This document shows positions 17,368 to 27,103 of a stretch of 64,000 bases of DNA, piece after piece. Location of the stretch: contig NZ_JACOFT010000002.1 in assembly GCF_014699135.1 (NCBI RefSeq), positions 186,001 through 250,000 of the forward strand, written 5' to 3'. The translations under genes and the position numbers were made by a program. The first letter of the stretch is position 1; the number at the start of each line of letters is the position of its first letter. The notes under the pieces were generated by a model. The model was given only the letters and a program-made list of their open reading frames with translations. It was not told the origin of the DNA and did no database searches. Source of the stretch: Cognatundibacterium aquatile (GTDB taxonomy: Bacteria; Pseudomonadota; Gammaproteobacteria; Burkholderiales; Burkholderiaceae_D).

Positions 17368-17910
17368 CTATTGCTTGGTGTCGTTGTCGTTAATGCGGCG
17401 GGCGCCGTTGAAACGATTTTTCCAGTAGGCAATATCCATGCTTTCAATCCGCACCTGACCACCAGCGGAAGGGGAGTGTATAAATTTATTGTCCCCGAGG
17501 TAGATGCCGACGTGGGAAAAGCCGCGGCGCAGCGTGTTGTAAAACACCAGATCACCAGGCTGAAGATCTTTCTGATCGATATTTTCGCCAACGCGACTGA
17601 TTTCTGCGGCGGTACGGGGCAGGTTGGCACCTAAGGCATCTTTGAATACCAGGCGTACAAAGCCGCTGCAATCGAGACCGTTTTCCGGCGTGCTGCCACC
17701 ACGTTTGTAGCGTATGCCCATGAAGTCCATCGCTTTCATGGTCAGATCAGAGGCACGTTGTTTGATTTCTTGCAGTTTGCTGAACGCAGTGGAGGATTCA
17801 GGGAAGGGATTGTCGCTTGCCTGAGCCTGATGGCAGACGGATAGTTGCAATGCTGCTGCGACGAGCACTAATGTGGCATTTCTTTTTAGTCTGGAAACGT
17901 TTATTAGCAT
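17368..17910 (-). CDS. NlpC/P60-family peptidoglycan hydrolase, secreted
   Basis: The frame opens at 18057, but the ATG at 17910 directly precedes a normal signal peptide (cut near HQAQA, residue 31), giving 180 residues. The C40 peptidase domain has Cys 81 in LDCSGFV, His 133 in FSHVGIYLG and His 145 in FIHSPS, the full catalytic triad. Surrounding markers are GIRYKRGG, DLQPGDLVFY and RINDN near the end. It cleaves peptide cross-links or stem peptides of peptidoglycan, gamma-glutamyl to diamino acid in most relatives. Single gene, divergent from the GlcG-like gene. Confidence 0.9.
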   Translation of the reverse strand: MLINVSRLKRNATLVLVAAALQLSVCHQAQASDNPFPESSTAFSKLQEIKQRASDLTMKAMDFMGIRYKRGGSTPENGLDCSGFVRLVFKDALGANLPRTAAEISRVGENIDQKDLQPGDLVFYNTLRRGFSHVGIYLGDNKFIHSPSAGGQVRIESMDIAYWKNRFNGARRINDNDTKQ

Positions 17911-18086
17911 CTTGGCACTTATTGAAGAAAACTGGTCAACTTTAAGCGAAGTCTTCAATAATGTAAACCTTTGGGGCGTCATTTCATGGATTGCCCCTTT
18001 TAGAAGTGAAAATTGAAAAACACTTTTTACTCCAATGAAATTAGGCATCGCGTACAATCCCCGCTCTACTAAATACGGAGCTGACT

Positions 18087-18494
18087 ATGCAAACCAAACC
18101 TATTCTGACGCTGGATGATGTCAAAAAAATCGCGGCAGCAGCCGAGGCAGAAGCCAAAGCAAATAACTGGGCGGTGGTGATCGCGATTGTTGACGATGGC
18201 GGGCATCTGATGTGGCTGCAGCGACTGGATGGCGTGGCGCCGGTTTCTGCGCACATTGCTCCAGCCAAGGCAGCGACGGCGGCATTAGGTAAGCGTGAGT
18301 CTAAGATTTATGAAGACCTGATCAATAACGGACGCTATTCGTTCCTCAGCGCACCGCTGATTGAGGGGATGCTTGAAGGTGGTGTTCCTATTTTTGTTGA
18401 TGGCCATTGCGTTGGTGCTGTTGGTGTTTCCGGCGTGAAGTCTCAAGAAGATGCGCAAATTGCCAAAGCAGGGATTGCCGCCTTAGGTTTGTAA
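18087..18494 (+). CDS. GlcG/HbpS family protein
   Basis: The 135-residue protein matches the GlcG/HbpS fold: TLDDVKKIAAAAEAEAKAN helix, VVIAIVDDGGHL strand pair, and GGVPIFVDGHCVGAVGVSG near the C terminus. Members occur beside glycolate or propanediol genes, or bind heme in the periplasm. This copy has no signal peptide and stands alone, so its role is open. The start ATG follows GGAG closely (TACGGAGCTGACTATG), which supports it. Confidence 0.85.
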   Translation: MQTKPILTLDDVKKIAAAAEAEAKANNWAVVIAIVDDGGHLMWLQRLDGVAPVSAHIAPAKAATAALGKRESKIYEDLINNGRYSFLSAPLIEGMLEGGVPIFVDGHCVGAVGVSGVKSQEDAQIAKAGIAALGL

Positions 18495-18580
18495 GTGTTT
18501 ATCTTCCCGTGTTTTTATTCATGGATGCTTAGTGGGTAAGTTGAAACACGGGAATTCAGGGGTTTGCAAGGGTTTATGAT

Positions 18581-18609
18581 TTGCCTGAGAGGTGGTTTTG
18601 AGCTATAAT
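18581..18609 (+). promoter_or_regulatory. Sigma-70 promoter of carAB
   Basis: TTGCCT (18581-18586), 17-base spacer and TATAAT (18604-18609). The leader to the carA start is about 140 bases and includes a hairpin with AGGCCG / CGGCCT arms (18681-18686 and 18700-18705). No T run follows the hairpin, so it is not an intrinsic attenuator. Confidence 0.75.
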
Positions 18610-18758
18610 TCGAGGGTTTAACTAATTCGAAATCTCGCCGTAGCGCCTACCCAAATTCTCATCGCTCCATTCTTATTGACAGGCCGCTCGTTTATCGTTC
18701 GGCCTGAGATAACGCAACTTGGGGCGTCGCAGCGGCGGTAACAATACAGGAGTTGCCC

Positions 18759-19922
18759 TTGCTGCCCATTCCGCAGTCCCTTCTTCGTTCCGGTCAGGAC
18801 ACCGCCATACTTGCTCTTGCCGATGGAACTATTTTCACTGGATATTCTATTGGCGCTGCCGGTCATACTCTTGGTGAAGTTGTTTTCAACACTTCCATGA
18901 CTGGCTATCAGGAAATTCTTACCGATCCCAGTTACAGCTCTCAAATTGTCACCCTGACGTATCCGCATATTGGTAACACCGGTGTTAATTCTGAAGACGT
19001 TGAATCAGACAAAATCCACGCCGCTGGTCTGATTATTAAAGATTTACCGCAATTGGTTTCCAATTTCCGTTCCGAACAATCCCTCTCTGCTTATCTCCAG
19101 TCTCAAAAAATCGTTGCTATTGCCGGTATTGATACCCGCAAGCTGACACGTATCTTGCGTGAAAAAGGTGCGCAGGGCGGTGCGATTCTGGTTGGAGCAG
19201 ATGCTGAAAAAGCGATCGCGCTGGCGAAATCGTTCCCAGGTCTGTCTGGCATGGATCTGGCGAAAGTTGTTTCTGCCAAGCAGGCTTATGATTGGACTGA
19301 AGCAGAGTGGGTGCTGGGTCAGGGTTATGGCCAGTTGAAAGATCCGAAGTTTCATGTGGTTGCTTTAGACTTTGGCGTCAAGCGCAATATTCTGCGTATG
19401 CTGGCCGAGCGCGGTTGCAAGGTTACCGTATTGCCCGCGCAATCCAGCGCTGCCGACGTGCTGGCGCTGAATCCTGACGGCGTGTTTTTGTCGAATGGTC
19501 CTGGCGACCCTGAGCCTTGCGATTATGCAATTGCTGCTGCCAAAGAGTTGATCGAGAAGGGCATTCCGACCTTTGGTATTTGCCTGGGTCATCAAATCAT
19601 GGCGCTCGCCTCCGGTGCAAAAACACTGAAAATGAAATTCGGCCATCATGGTGCCAACCACCCGGTGCAGGATCTGGATACCAAACAGGTATTGATTACG
19701 TCACAGAATCATGGTTTTGCCGTTGATGCCGCCTCTTTGCCAGCAAATTGCCGTGTTACGCACGTGTCTTTGTTTGATGGCTCCCTGCAAGGCTTTGCGC
19801 GTACTGATAAACCAGCTTTCTGCTTCCAGGGGCATCCTGAAGCGTCTCCGGGACCGCATGATATTGCGTACCTGTTTGATCGCTTTATCACATTGATGAC
19901 CACGGCAAAGACAGGAGAATAA
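18759..19922 (+). CDS. carA: Carbamoyl-phosphate synthase small subunit
   Basis: This is the glutamine amidotransferase subunit that supplies ammonia to CarB for arginine and pyrimidine synthesis. The N-terminal domain has [21 protein letters not shown]. The class I amidotransferase domain has [22 protein letters not shown], nucleophile Cys in [10 protein letters not shown] and the His/Glu pair in GHPEASPGP. Two in-frame TTG codons compete as starts. TTG at 18753 touches the AGGAG site (18748-18752), whereas TTG at 18759 has a six-base spacing, so 18759 is chosen (387 residues). No ATG is available nearby. carB starts six bases after the stop. Confidence 0.97.
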   Translation: MLPIPQSLLRSGQDTAILALADGTIFTGYSIGAAGHTLGEVVFNTSMTGYQEILTDPSYSSQIVTLTYPHIGNTGVNSEDVESDKIHAAGLIIKDLPQLVSNFRSEQSLSAYLQSQKIVAIAGIDTRKLTRILREKGAQGGAILVGADAEKAIALAKSFPGLSGMDLAKVVSAKQAYDWTEAEWVLGQGYGQLKDPKFHVVALDFGVKRNILRMLAERGCKVTVLPAQSSAADVLALNPDGVFLSNGPGDPEPCDYAIAAAKELIEKGIPTFGICLGHQIMALASGAKTLKMKFGHHGANHPVQDLDTKQVLITSQNHGFAVDAASLPANCRVTHVSLFDGSLQGFARTDKPAFCFQGHPEASPGPHDIAYLFDRFITLMTTAKTGE

Positions 19923-19927
19923 TAAAA

Positions 19928-22900
19928 ATGCCAAAACGTAACGACATAAAAAGTATTTTGATTATCGGCGCTGGCCCTATCATCATCGGTCAGGCTTGCG
20001 AATTCGATTATTCCGGTGCACAGGCTTGCAAGGCTTTGCGCGAAGAGGGTTATAAAGTCATTCTGGTTAACAGTAATCCAGCCACCATCATGACTGATCC
20101 GGAAATGGCCGATGTGACTTACATCGAACCTATTACCTGGCAAGTGGTTGAGCGCATCATCGCTAAGGAAAAACCGGATGCGATCCTGCCGACCATGGGT
20201 GGTCAGACCGCACTGAATTGCGCGCTGGACTTATGGCGTAACGGCGTGCTCGACAAGTATAAAGTCGAACTGATCGGCGCAACTCCTGAGGCGATCGATA
20301 AAGCGGAAGATCGACTGAAATTCAAAAATGCGATGACCAAAATTGGTCTTGGTTCTGCCCGTTCCGGCGTCGCACACTCGATGGATGAGGCCTGGACAGT
20401 ACAAAAGGATGTCGGCTTTCCGGTCATTATCCGTCCTTCGTTCACTATGGGTGGTACGGGTGGTGGCATCGCCTACAATCCGGAAGAATTCGAGACCATC
20501 TGCAAACGCGGTCTGGAGGCGTCGCCTACCAATGAATTGCTGATCGAGGAATCGCTGATAGGCTGGAAAGAGTATGAGATGGAAGTCGTGCGCGACAAGG
20601 CCGACAACTGCATCATCGTCTGCTCCATCGAAAATCTGGACCCTATGGGTGTGCATACCGGCGACTCCATTACTGTGGCGCCAGCACAGACTTTGACCGA
20701 TAAAGAATACCAGATCATGCGTAATGCCTCATTAGCGGTGTTGCGTGAAATCGGTGTCGATACTGGTGGTTCTAACGTGCAGTTCTCGGTTAATCCGGCT
20801 GATGGTCGCATGATCGTCATTGAGATGAATCCGCGTGTGTCCCGTTCATCTGCATTGGCATCCAAGGCAACTGGTTTCCCTATCGCGAAAATCGCTGCCA
20901 AGCTGGCAGTTGGTTTTACGCTCGATGAATTGCGCAATGAAATTACTGGTGGTGCTACGCCAGCTTCTTTCGAGCCTTCGATTGATTACGTCGTCACCAA
21001 AATCCCACGTTTCGCATTTGAAAAATTCCCGCAGGCAGATAATCGCCTGACGACACAGATGAAATCTGTCGGTGAAGTGATGGCGATCGGTCGCACCTTC
21101 CAGGAATCGTTTCAGAAAGCGTTGCGCGGCTTGGAGGTCGGCGTCGATGGCATGAATGAAAAAACCCAGGATCGTGAGACTCTTGAAAAAGAACTTGGTG
21201 AGCCAGGTCCAGACCGTATCTGGTATGTTGGTGATGCTTTTGCCCAGGGTTTTACTATGGAAGAGGTGCATCAGCTGACGCATATCGACCCATGGTTCCT
21301 GGTGCAGATTAAGGATATCGTCGACATCGAATTATGGCTGGACGAACAGTCACTCGACAGCGTTGATAAAGCCCTGATGCTGCAACTGAAGCAAAAAGGT
21401 TTCTCTGACCGTCGCCTGGCAAAACTGCTGAAAACAACCGATACTGCGATTCGTGAAAAACGCCGTGCTCTGGGTGTGCGTCCAGTGTATAAGCGCGTTG
21501 ATACTTGCGCCGGTGAGTTCGCCACGAATACCGCCTACATGTATTCGACTTATGAAGAAGAGTGCGAATCCAATCCGACTGATAAGAAGAAAATCATGGT
21601 GCTGGGCGGTGGCCCTAACCGTATCGGTCAGGGTATCGAATTCGATTATTGCTGCGTCCACGCTGCATTTGCGATGCGCGAAGATGGCTATGAAACCATC
21701 ATGGTCAACTGCAATCCTGAAACAGTTTCGACAGACTACGATACGTCTGACCGTCTGTATTTTGAGCCGTTGACGCTGGAAGACGTACTGGAAATCGTCG
21801 ACAAAGAAAAGCCAGTTGGCGTGATCGTGCAATACGGTGGTCAGACACCTTTGAAGCTGGCACTGGATTTGGAAGCGAATGGCGTTCCTATCGTCGGCAC
21901 CTCGCCTGACATGATTGACGCTGCTGAAGATCGCGAACGTTTCCAGAAAATGCTGCAGGAATTGGGTTTGCGTCAGCCGCCTAATCGTACTGCGCGTACT
22001 GAGGCTGATGCGCTGGCGCTGGCACAGGAAATTGGTTACCCATTGGTTGTGCGTCCATCGTATGTGTTGGGTGGTCGTGCGATGGAAATCGTGCATGAAC
22101 AACGTGATCTTGAGCGTTACATGCGTGAAGCCGTAAAAGTATCGCACGACTCTCCGGTATTGCTGGATCGCTTCCTGAATGATGCGATCGAAGTCGACGT
22201 CGATTGCTTATCTGATGGTCAGCGTACATTCATTGGCGGTGTGATGGAACATATCGAGCAGGCTGGTGTACATTCCGGCGACTCGGCATGTTCATTGCCA
22301 CCATATTCTCTGTCGCAAGAAACCATTGCTGAACTCAAGCGTCAGACTGCGCTGATGGCTAAGGGCTTGAATGTCGTTGGTTTGATGAATGTGCAGTTTG
22401 CGATCCAAAAACAAGACGGTAAGGATGTTGTTTTCGTTCTTGAGGTGAATCCACGTGCTTCCCGCACTGTGCCTTACGTATCTAAATCAACAGGCTTGCA
22501 ACTGGCGAAAATCGCTGCGCGTTGCATGGTCGGTCAGTCTCTGGATTCGCAGGGCATCGGCGCTGAAGTTGTGCCGCCATACTTCAGTGTTAAAGAGGCC
22601 GTATTCCCATTCGTGAAATTCCCGGGTGTTGATACTATTCTTGGCCCAGAGATGAAGTCGACTGGTGAAGTCATGGGTGTTGGTAAAACATTTGGTGAAG
22701 CTTTTGTAAAATCCCAGTTGGGTGCCGGTGTTAAGTTGCCTACCTCAGGCAAGGTTTTCCTCAGCGTGAAAAATAGCGATAAGCCGCGTGCAGTAAAAGT
22801 AGCAAAAGACCTGGTTGAGCTTGGTTTCTCTGTTGTCGCCACTCGTGGTACTGCTGCTGCGATTGCTGCTGAGGGTGTTGCAGTTTCCATCGTCAATAAA

Positions 22901-23146
22901 GTGGTTGAAGGGCGGCCGCACGTTGTTGATATGATCAAAAACAATGAAATTGCGATGGTCATTAACACAGTTGAAGAAAAACGGAATGCGATTACTGATT
23001 CACGTGCGATTCGTACCTCAGCACTGATTGCGCGTGCGACGACGTTCACAACGATTGCGGGCGCTGAAGCTGCAGTCGAAGGGATGCATCATTTGAATGA
23101 ATTGCATGTTTATGATTTACAAGGTTTGCATAAGACCTTAAACTGA
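19928..23146 (+). CDS. carB: Carbamoyl-phosphate synthase large subunit
   Basis: The 1072-residue protein has the two homologous ATP-grasp halves of CarB. The first begins [21 protein letters not shown] and contains [12 protein letters not shown]. The second starts [20 protein letters not shown] and contains [11 protein letters not shown]. The C-terminal allosteric domain (about 940-1072) carries ATRGTAAAI and NTVEEK. It makes carbamoyl phosphate from bicarbonate, glutamine-derived ammonia and two ATP. Length is standard. A terminator-like hairpin lies between it and greA. Confidence 0.98.
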   Translation: MPKRNDIKSILIIGAGPIIIGQACEFDYSGAQACKALREEGYKVILVNSNPATIMTDPEMADVTYIEPITWQVVERIIAKEKPDAILPTMGGQTALNCALDLWRNGVLDKYKVELIGATPEAIDKAEDRLKFKNAMTKIGLGSARSGVAHSMDEAWTVQKDVGFPVIIRPSFTMGGTGGGIAYNPEEFETICKRGLEASPTNELLIEESLIGWKEYEMEVVRDKADNCIIVCSIENLDPMGVHTGDSITVAPAQTLTDKEYQIMRNASLAVLREIGVDTGGSNVQFSVNPADGRMIVIEMNPRVSRSSALASKATGFPIAKIAAKLAVGFTLDELRNEITGGATPASFEPSIDYVVTKIPRFAFEKFPQADNRLTTQMKSVGEVMAIGRTFQESFQKALRGLEVGVDGMNEKTQDRETLEKELGEPGPDRIWYVGDAFAQGFTMEEVHQLTHIDPWFLVQIKDIVDIELWLDEQSLDSVDKALMLQLKQKGFSDRRLAKLLKTTDTAIREKRRALGVRPVYKRVDTCAGEFATNTAYMYSTYEEECESNPTDKKKIMVLGGGPNRIGQGIEFDYCCVHAAFAMREDGYETIMVNCNPETVSTDYDTSDRLYFEPLTLEDVLEIVDKEKPVGVIVQYGGQTPLKLALDLEANGVPIVGTSPDMIDAAEDRERFQKMLQELGLRQPPNRTARTEADALALAQEIGYPLVVRPSYVLGGRAMEIVHEQRDLERYMREAVKVSHDSPVLLDRFLNDAIEVDVDCLSDGQRTFIGGVMEHIEQAGVHSGDSACSLPPYSLSQETIAELKRQTALMAKGLNVVGLMNVQFAIQKQDGKDVVFVLEVNPRASRTVPYVSKSTGLQLAKIAARCMVGQSLDSQGIGAEVVPPYFSVKEAVFPFVKFPGVDTILGPEMKSTGEVMGVGKTFGEAFVKSQLGAGVKLPTSGKVFLSVKNSDKPRAVKVAKDLVELGFSVVATRGTAAAIAAEGVAVSIVNKVVEGRPHVVDMIKNNEIAMVINTVEEKRNAITDSRAIRTSALIARATTFTTIAGAEAAVEGMHHLNELHVYDLQGLHKTLN

Positions 23147-23192
23147 TAAAAATTACAGTGTTGGGGCTCTGTGTTCTAATACTGCATCTTCG

Positions 23193-23250
23193 ATACAGAG
23201 GTCACAAAAGATATCGCTTACGTGATGTCGGATGTGGCCTCTGTATTTTT
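23193..23250 (+). terminator. Terminator or greA leader attenuator
   Basis: A 13-base stem, ATACAGAGGTCAC / GTGGCCTCTGTAT (23193-23205 and 23234-23246, one G-U pair), is followed by TATTTTTACTTTT. It ends only about 22 bases before the greA start, so it may either end carAB transcription or act in the greA leader. Confidence 0.75.
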
Positions 23251-23271
23251 ACTTTTAAAAGTGTGAACGAT

Positions 23272-23748
23272 ATGAGTACAGTACCTATTACCAAGTTCGG
23301 TGCAGAGTTGTTGAAGCAAGAGTTACACAACCTGAAGACAAAAGAGCGCCCAGATGTGATTAACGCAATTGCGGAAGCGCGGGCGCAAGGGGACTTGTCT
23401 GAAAATGCCGAGTACGATGCTGCCAAAGAACGTCAGGCTTTTATTGAAGGTAGGATTGCTGAGTTGGAAGGTAAGCTGGGATCAGCGCAAATTATTGACC
23501 CGTCTACTTTGGATGCAGAGGGGCGCGTCGTCTTTGGTGCGACCGTACATCTGGAAGATCTTGAAACAGAACAGAAGGTCAGTTATCAGATCGTCGGAGA
23601 AGATGAGGCCGATATTAAATTAAGTAAAGTATCAATTACATCACCGATAGCCCGTGCTTTGATTGGTAAGTATTCTGGTGATGTCGTTGGCGTACAGGCG
23701 CCAGCGGGTGTACGTGAGTACGAAATTTTAGAAGTCAATTATATCTGA
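23272..23748 (+). CDS. greA: Transcription elongation factor GreA
   Basis: The frame opens at 23158, but the ATG at 23272 gives the normal 158-residue GreA beginning MSTVPITKFGAELL. The N-terminal coiled coil carries the tip acidic residues in GDLSENAEYDAAKE. The C-terminal FKBP-like domain includes SPIARALIGKYSGDVV and ends YEILEVNYI. GreA binds RNA polymerase through the secondary channel and stimulates cleavage of backtracked transcripts. The ribosome site is weak, and the start sits just after a strong hairpin with T run, which suggests leader control or a promoter within carB. Confidence 0.96.
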   Translation: MSTVPITKFGAELLKQELHNLKTKERPDVINAIAEARAQGDLSENAEYDAAKERQAFIEGRIAELEGKLGSAQIIDPSTLDAEGRVVFGATVHLEDLETEQKVSYQIVGEDEADIKLSKVSITSPIARALIGKYSGDVVGVQAPAGVREYEILEVNYI

Positions 23749-23755
23749 TGGTCTT

Positions 23756-23779
23756 ACCCGGTCTCATGCATGACCGGGT
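23756..23779. terminator. Convergent terminator hairpin (greA / yhbY)
   Basis: ACCCGGTC / GACCGGGT (23756-23763 and 23772-23779) around TCATGCAT lies between two convergent genes. A second small repeat, CAGGGT / ACCCTG, follows. T runs are weak, so the terminator call is moderate. Confidence 0.5.
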
Positions 23780-23813
23780 TATCTCTGCAGGGTAGATAAT
23801 CCACCCTGTGCCA

Positions 23814-24287
23814 TCATTTACCTAAGGCTGATTTTTTCGCGCTGGCTTGACGAGGTTTTGCACGTTTAACATTGCCACCTTGGGTGACGCGCTCATTACC
23901 CTTTACCATTACTTTTGAAACCGTTGGTTTTTTTGTGCCGCTTGGGCTAGGTTTGACGATAGTTACTTCACGTAAGCCTCTGCCCTTTTTAACCAGCTTG
24001 GTCTCTTTTACGCCTTCTAATTTAGGGCGGTAAATAACCAGCAACTTGCCTATGTGTTGGATAGGTGCAGCATTCAGTTCTGTGCAAATCGTATCGTACA
24101 TTGCGCTACGTGCTTCGCGGTCATCACCGAAAACGCGTACTTTGATTAAGCCATGTGCATTCAGTCCTGCATCAATTTCTTTCAGAACTGCTGGTGACAG
24201 TCCGGCGTCGCCGATCAAGACGATAGGTTTTAGTCCGTGAGCTTCGGATCGGAGTTCGCTTCTTTCGGCGGGTGTAAGTTTTAACAT
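23814..24287 (-). CDS. yhbY: YhbY-family RNA-binding protein (CRM domain)
   Basis: The first 95 residues form a CRS1-YhbY domain: LTPAERSELRSEAHGLKPIVLIG with the GDAGLSPAVLKEID segment and the HIGKLLVIYRP end. YhbY associates with the pre-50S ribosomal subunit. Here a basic tail of about 60 residues rich in Lys, Arg and Ser follows, so at 157 residues it is longer than E. coli YhbY (about 97). The tail probably adds nucleic-acid contact. It is divergent from rlmE, a common arrangement in this lineage. Confidence 0.92.
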   Translation of the reverse strand: MLKLTPAERSELRSEAHGLKPIVLIGDAGLSPAVLKEIDAGLNAHGLIKVRVFGDDREARSAMYDTICTELNAAPIQHIGKLLVIYRPKLEGVKETKLVKKGRGLREVTIVKPSPSGTKKPTVSKVMVKGNERVTQGGNVKRAKPRQASAKKSALGK

Positions 24288-24386
24288 AAATTTTCCTTGT
24301 GCATTTTATTTTTGGTGCACGATAAATACATCGCCTGGCTCAGCCAGGCTAAACACAGTTTCTTTTAAAAGCAGTATTTTACGCGA

Positions 24387-25031
24387 ATGGCTAAGAATAA
24401 ATTCAATCAAAATTGGGTTCACGATCATATTAATGATCCTTATGTGAAACTTGCACAAAAAGAGGGCTATCGCGCGCGTGCCGTTTATAAGCTAAAAGAA
24501 ATAGATGAGGCTGAAAAACTGATTCGTCCTGGCCAGGTTGTCGTCGACTTAGGTGCGACTCCGGGAAGTTGGTCGCAATATGTGAGAAATAAACTCGCCG
24601 GAAAAGATGGTGGCGGCATTAATGGGGAAATCTTCGCGCTTGATCTGCTGCCGATGGAGCCTATCGCTGATGTCCAGTTCATACAAGGCGACTTCCGGGA
24701 GGATGACGTGCTGGATCAGTTGGAGAGCAGGTTGGTTGGCAGGAAAGTTGATTTGGTTTTATCGGATATGGCGCCAAATTTATCTGGTAATTCAACTGTG
24801 GATGCCGCCAGGGTTGAGTACATCATCGAATTAGCGGTCGCTTTCGCTAAGGCGCATCTGAAGCCCGGCGGTTCTTTGCTGGTCAAATGTTTTCATGGAC
24901 CCAGTTACAATAATATTGTGAATATATTCAAGGACGAGTTTAAGGTTGTCATGAATAAAAAACCGAAGGCAAGTAAAGATAAATCTTCCGAAATATTTTT
25001 GTTGGGAAAAGGCTTAAAGCATCCTGATTGA
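24387..25031 (+). CDS. rlmE: 23S rRNA (uridine-2'-O)-methyltransferase RlmE
   Basis: The 214-residue FtsJ-family protein methylates the 2'-OH of U2552 in 23S rRNA using S-adenosylmethionine. The SAM site is [16 protein letters not shown]. The K-D-K-E catalytic set is visible at Lys 35 (VYKLKEID), Asp 127 ([10 protein letters not shown]), Lys 167 (LLVKCFHG) and Glu 202 ([10 protein letters not shown]). It is followed by ftsH, the usual heat-shock pairing. It begins at the ATG at 24387 and matches the family length. Confidence 0.97.
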   Translation: MAKNKFNQNWVHDHINDPYVKLAQKEGYRARAVYKLKEIDEAEKLIRPGQVVVDLGATPGSWSQYVRNKLAGKDGGGINGEIFALDLLPMEPIADVQFIQGDFREDDVLDQLESRLVGRKVDLVLSDMAPNLSGNSTVDAARVEYIIELAVAFAKAHLKPGGSLLVKCFHGPSYNNIVNIFKDEFKVVMNKKPKASKDKSSEIFLLGKGLKHPD

Positions 25032-25060
25032 GTATTTTCCTCTTGATAATCCTCAATATC

Positions 25061-25076
25061 GCCAGCATATGCTGGC
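25061..25076. promoter_or_regulatory. 16-base palindrome upstream of ftsH
   Basis: GCCAGCATATGCTGGC is a perfect palindrome between rlmE and ftsH. CTTGATA lies shortly upstream at about 25042-25048, weakly like a heat-shock sigma factor -35. Function not established. Confidence 0.3.
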
Positions 25077-25152
25077 TAGCAAGCTCTACCTATTGGGGGT
25101 AGAATGACTGATTACAGTGTCAAATGGCGTATGTTGCGTCCAAGGAGTTCTC

Positions 25153-27042
25153 GTGAATAATATGTTTTCAAAAGCAGCTATATGGGTAGTAGTCGCCTTA
25201 GTGCTTTTCACACTTTTCAAGCAGTTTGAGGGGAAAAGTATCGGTGCTGGTATGGCTTCTGTGCCTTATTCCGAGTTTTTGGAAGAGGTCAAAGCAAAGC
25301 ATATTAAAGAGGCGACAATTGACGATGCTAATCGCACAGTCACCGCTGTCACTACAGATGGAAAGAAAATCAAATCCCAATTAACGATTTTTGATCGCGG
25401 TTTGGTTGGTGATCTGGTCAATAATGGCATTAAATTTGATAACAAACCGCCAGAGGAGCAATCTTTCCTCTCGCAAGTGTTCATCTCCTGGTTCCCTATG
25501 CTTTTATTGATTGGTGTATGGATTTTTTTCATGCGTCAGATGCAGGGCGGCGGCAAGGGGGGGGCATTTTCCTTTGGTAAGTCAAAAGCACGTATGCTTG
25601 ACGACACAAATAACAATGTGACGTTCAGTGATGTTGCTGGCTGTGATGAGGCTAAAGAAGAAGTCACTGAAGTTGTTGATTTCCTGCGCGATCCCACAAA
25701 ATTTCAGAAGTTAGGTGGACGTATTCCGCGTGGCATTCTGATGGTGGGACCTCCAGGTACTGGTAAGACCTTATTAGCTCGCGCGATTGCTGGCGAAGCT
25801 AAGGTGCCATTCTTTACCATTTCTGGTTCTGATTTCGTCGAAATGTTTGTCGGTGTAGGTGCGTCACGTGTTCGCGATATGTTTGAAAATGCGAAGAAAC
25901 ATGCGCCTTGCATTATCTTTATTGATGAAATTGATGCTGTTGGTCGTCATCGCGGTGCTGGCATGGGCGGTGGTAATGATGAGCGTGAACAAACCCTGAA
26001 CCAGATGCTCGTTGAGATGGACGGTTTTGAGGCAAATTCCGGTGTGATTGTGATTGCTGCAACCAACCGCGCTGACGTACTCGACAAGGCTTTATTGCGT
26101 CCGGGTCGCTTTGATCGTCAGGTTTCTGTTGGCTTGCCGGATATTCGTGGTCGCGAACAAATTTTGAATGTTCACATGCGTAAGGTGCCTATCAGTAGTG
26201 ATGTAAAGGCAGATATCCTTGCACGTGGTACCCCAGGTATGTCCGGCGCTGATCTTGCAAATCTGGTCAATGAAGCGGCGTTGTTTGCTGCGCGCCGGAA
26301 CAAGCGTCTGGTTGAAATGATCGACTTTGAAGACGCTAAAGATAAGATTTTCATGGGGCCAGAGCGTAAGTCTATGGTGATGCGTGAAGATGAACGTCGG
26401 AACACCGCCTATCATGAATCTGGACATGCAGTTGTTGCTAAGCTCATGCCGAAAGCCGATCCTGTCCATAAAGTAACGATTATGCCGCGCGGGTTTGCAT
26501 TGGGTTTGACCTGGCAGTTACCAGAACATGATCAGATCAGCGGCTATAAAGATAAGATGCTGGAAGAAATCTCTATTTTGTTCGGTGGTCGTATTGCTGA
26601 GGAGATTTTTGTCGGCCAGATGTCGACTGGGGCTTCCAACGATTTTTCACGTGCGACTAAGCTGGCTCGTTCCATGGTGACACGTTTTGGTATGTCTGAC
26701 AGCATGGGTGTGATGGTATATGAAGACAGTCAGCAAGAAGGTTATTTCGGAGGCTCTTCTAAAACTATTTCCGAAGCTACCCAGCAAAAAGTAGATGCTG
26801 AAATTCGTTCTATTCTTGATACACAATATGCTCTGGCGCGTAAATTGTTAGAGGAAAACAGAGAAAAGGTCGAAATGATGACCAAAGCTTTGCTGGACTG
26901 GGAAACGATTGATGCTGATCAGGTGAATGACATCATGAATGGTCTTGAGCCGCGCCCACCTAAGATCGGTCAGTCTGCTGGTCGTTCGTCTTCGGATAAT
27001 ACATCAGGAGGTGTTTCTCCTAACGCGGCGGCACCTGCCTGA
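25153..27042 (+). CDS. ftsH: ATP-dependent zinc metalloprotease FtsH
   Basis: The chosen start is GTG at 25153, six bases after AAGGAG (25142-25147), giving 629 residues and the expected N terminus [13 protein letters not shown]. An upstream in-frame GTG at 25117 has no such site. Membrane segments lie near residues 8-23 and 112-128. The AAA domain has Walker A GPPGTGKT (199-206), Walker B IIFIDE (254-259) and the second region of homology with RPGRFDRQ. The protease motif is HESGH (421-425). FtsH is the membrane-bound hexameric protease that degrades misassembled membrane proteins and regulators such as sigma-32 and LpxC. A terminator follows directly. Confidence 0.98.
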   Translation: MNNMFSKAAIWVVVALVLFTLFKQFEGKSIGAGMASVPYSEFLEEVKAKHIKEATIDDANRTVTAVTTDGKKIKSQLTIFDRGLVGDLVNNGIKFDNKPPEEQSFLSQVFISWFPMLLLIGVWIFFMRQMQGGGKGGAFSFGKSKARMLDDTNNNVTFSDVAGCDEAKEEVTEVVDFLRDPTKFQKLGGRIPRGILMVGPPGTGKTLLARAIAGEAKVPFFTISGSDFVEMFVGVGASRVRDMFENAKKHAPCIIFIDEIDAVGRHRGAGMGGGNDEREQTLNQMLVEMDGFEANSGVIVIAATNRADVLDKALLRPGRFDRQVSVGLPDIRGREQILNVHMRKVPISSDVKADILARGTPGMSGADLANLVNEAALFAARRNKRLVEMIDFEDAKDKIFMGPERKSMVMREDERRNTAYHESGHAVVAKLMPKADPVHKVTIMPRGFALGLTWQLPEHDQISGYKDKMLEEISILFGGRIAEEIFVGQMSTGASNDFSRATKLARSMVTRFGMSDSMGVMVYEDSQQEGYFGGSSKTISEATQQKVDAEIRSILDTQYALARKLLEENREKVEMMTKALLDWETIDADQVNDIMNGLEPRPPKIGQSAGRSSSDNTSGGVSPNAAAPA

Positions 27043-27071
27043 CCTATTGAGTTTTAAGGCTATCCAATTAA

Positions 27072-27103
27072 AAAGGTGAGGAGAAATCCTCGCCTTTATT
27101 TTT
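27072..27103 (+). terminator. Intrinsic terminator between ftsH and folP
   Basis: Eleven-base stem AAAGGTGAGGA / TCCTCGCCTTT (27072-27082 and 27087-27097) with a GAAA tetraloop, followed by TTTATTTTT. The T run touches the folP start codon at 27104, and the only GAGGAG ribosome-like motif is buried in the stem. Confidence 0.85.

Noticed and set aside
21350-22147. 265-codon frame antisense to carB
   Set aside because: Lies wholly inside carB in the opposite strand; its residue content (many His, Arg, Phe) is typical of shadow frames.
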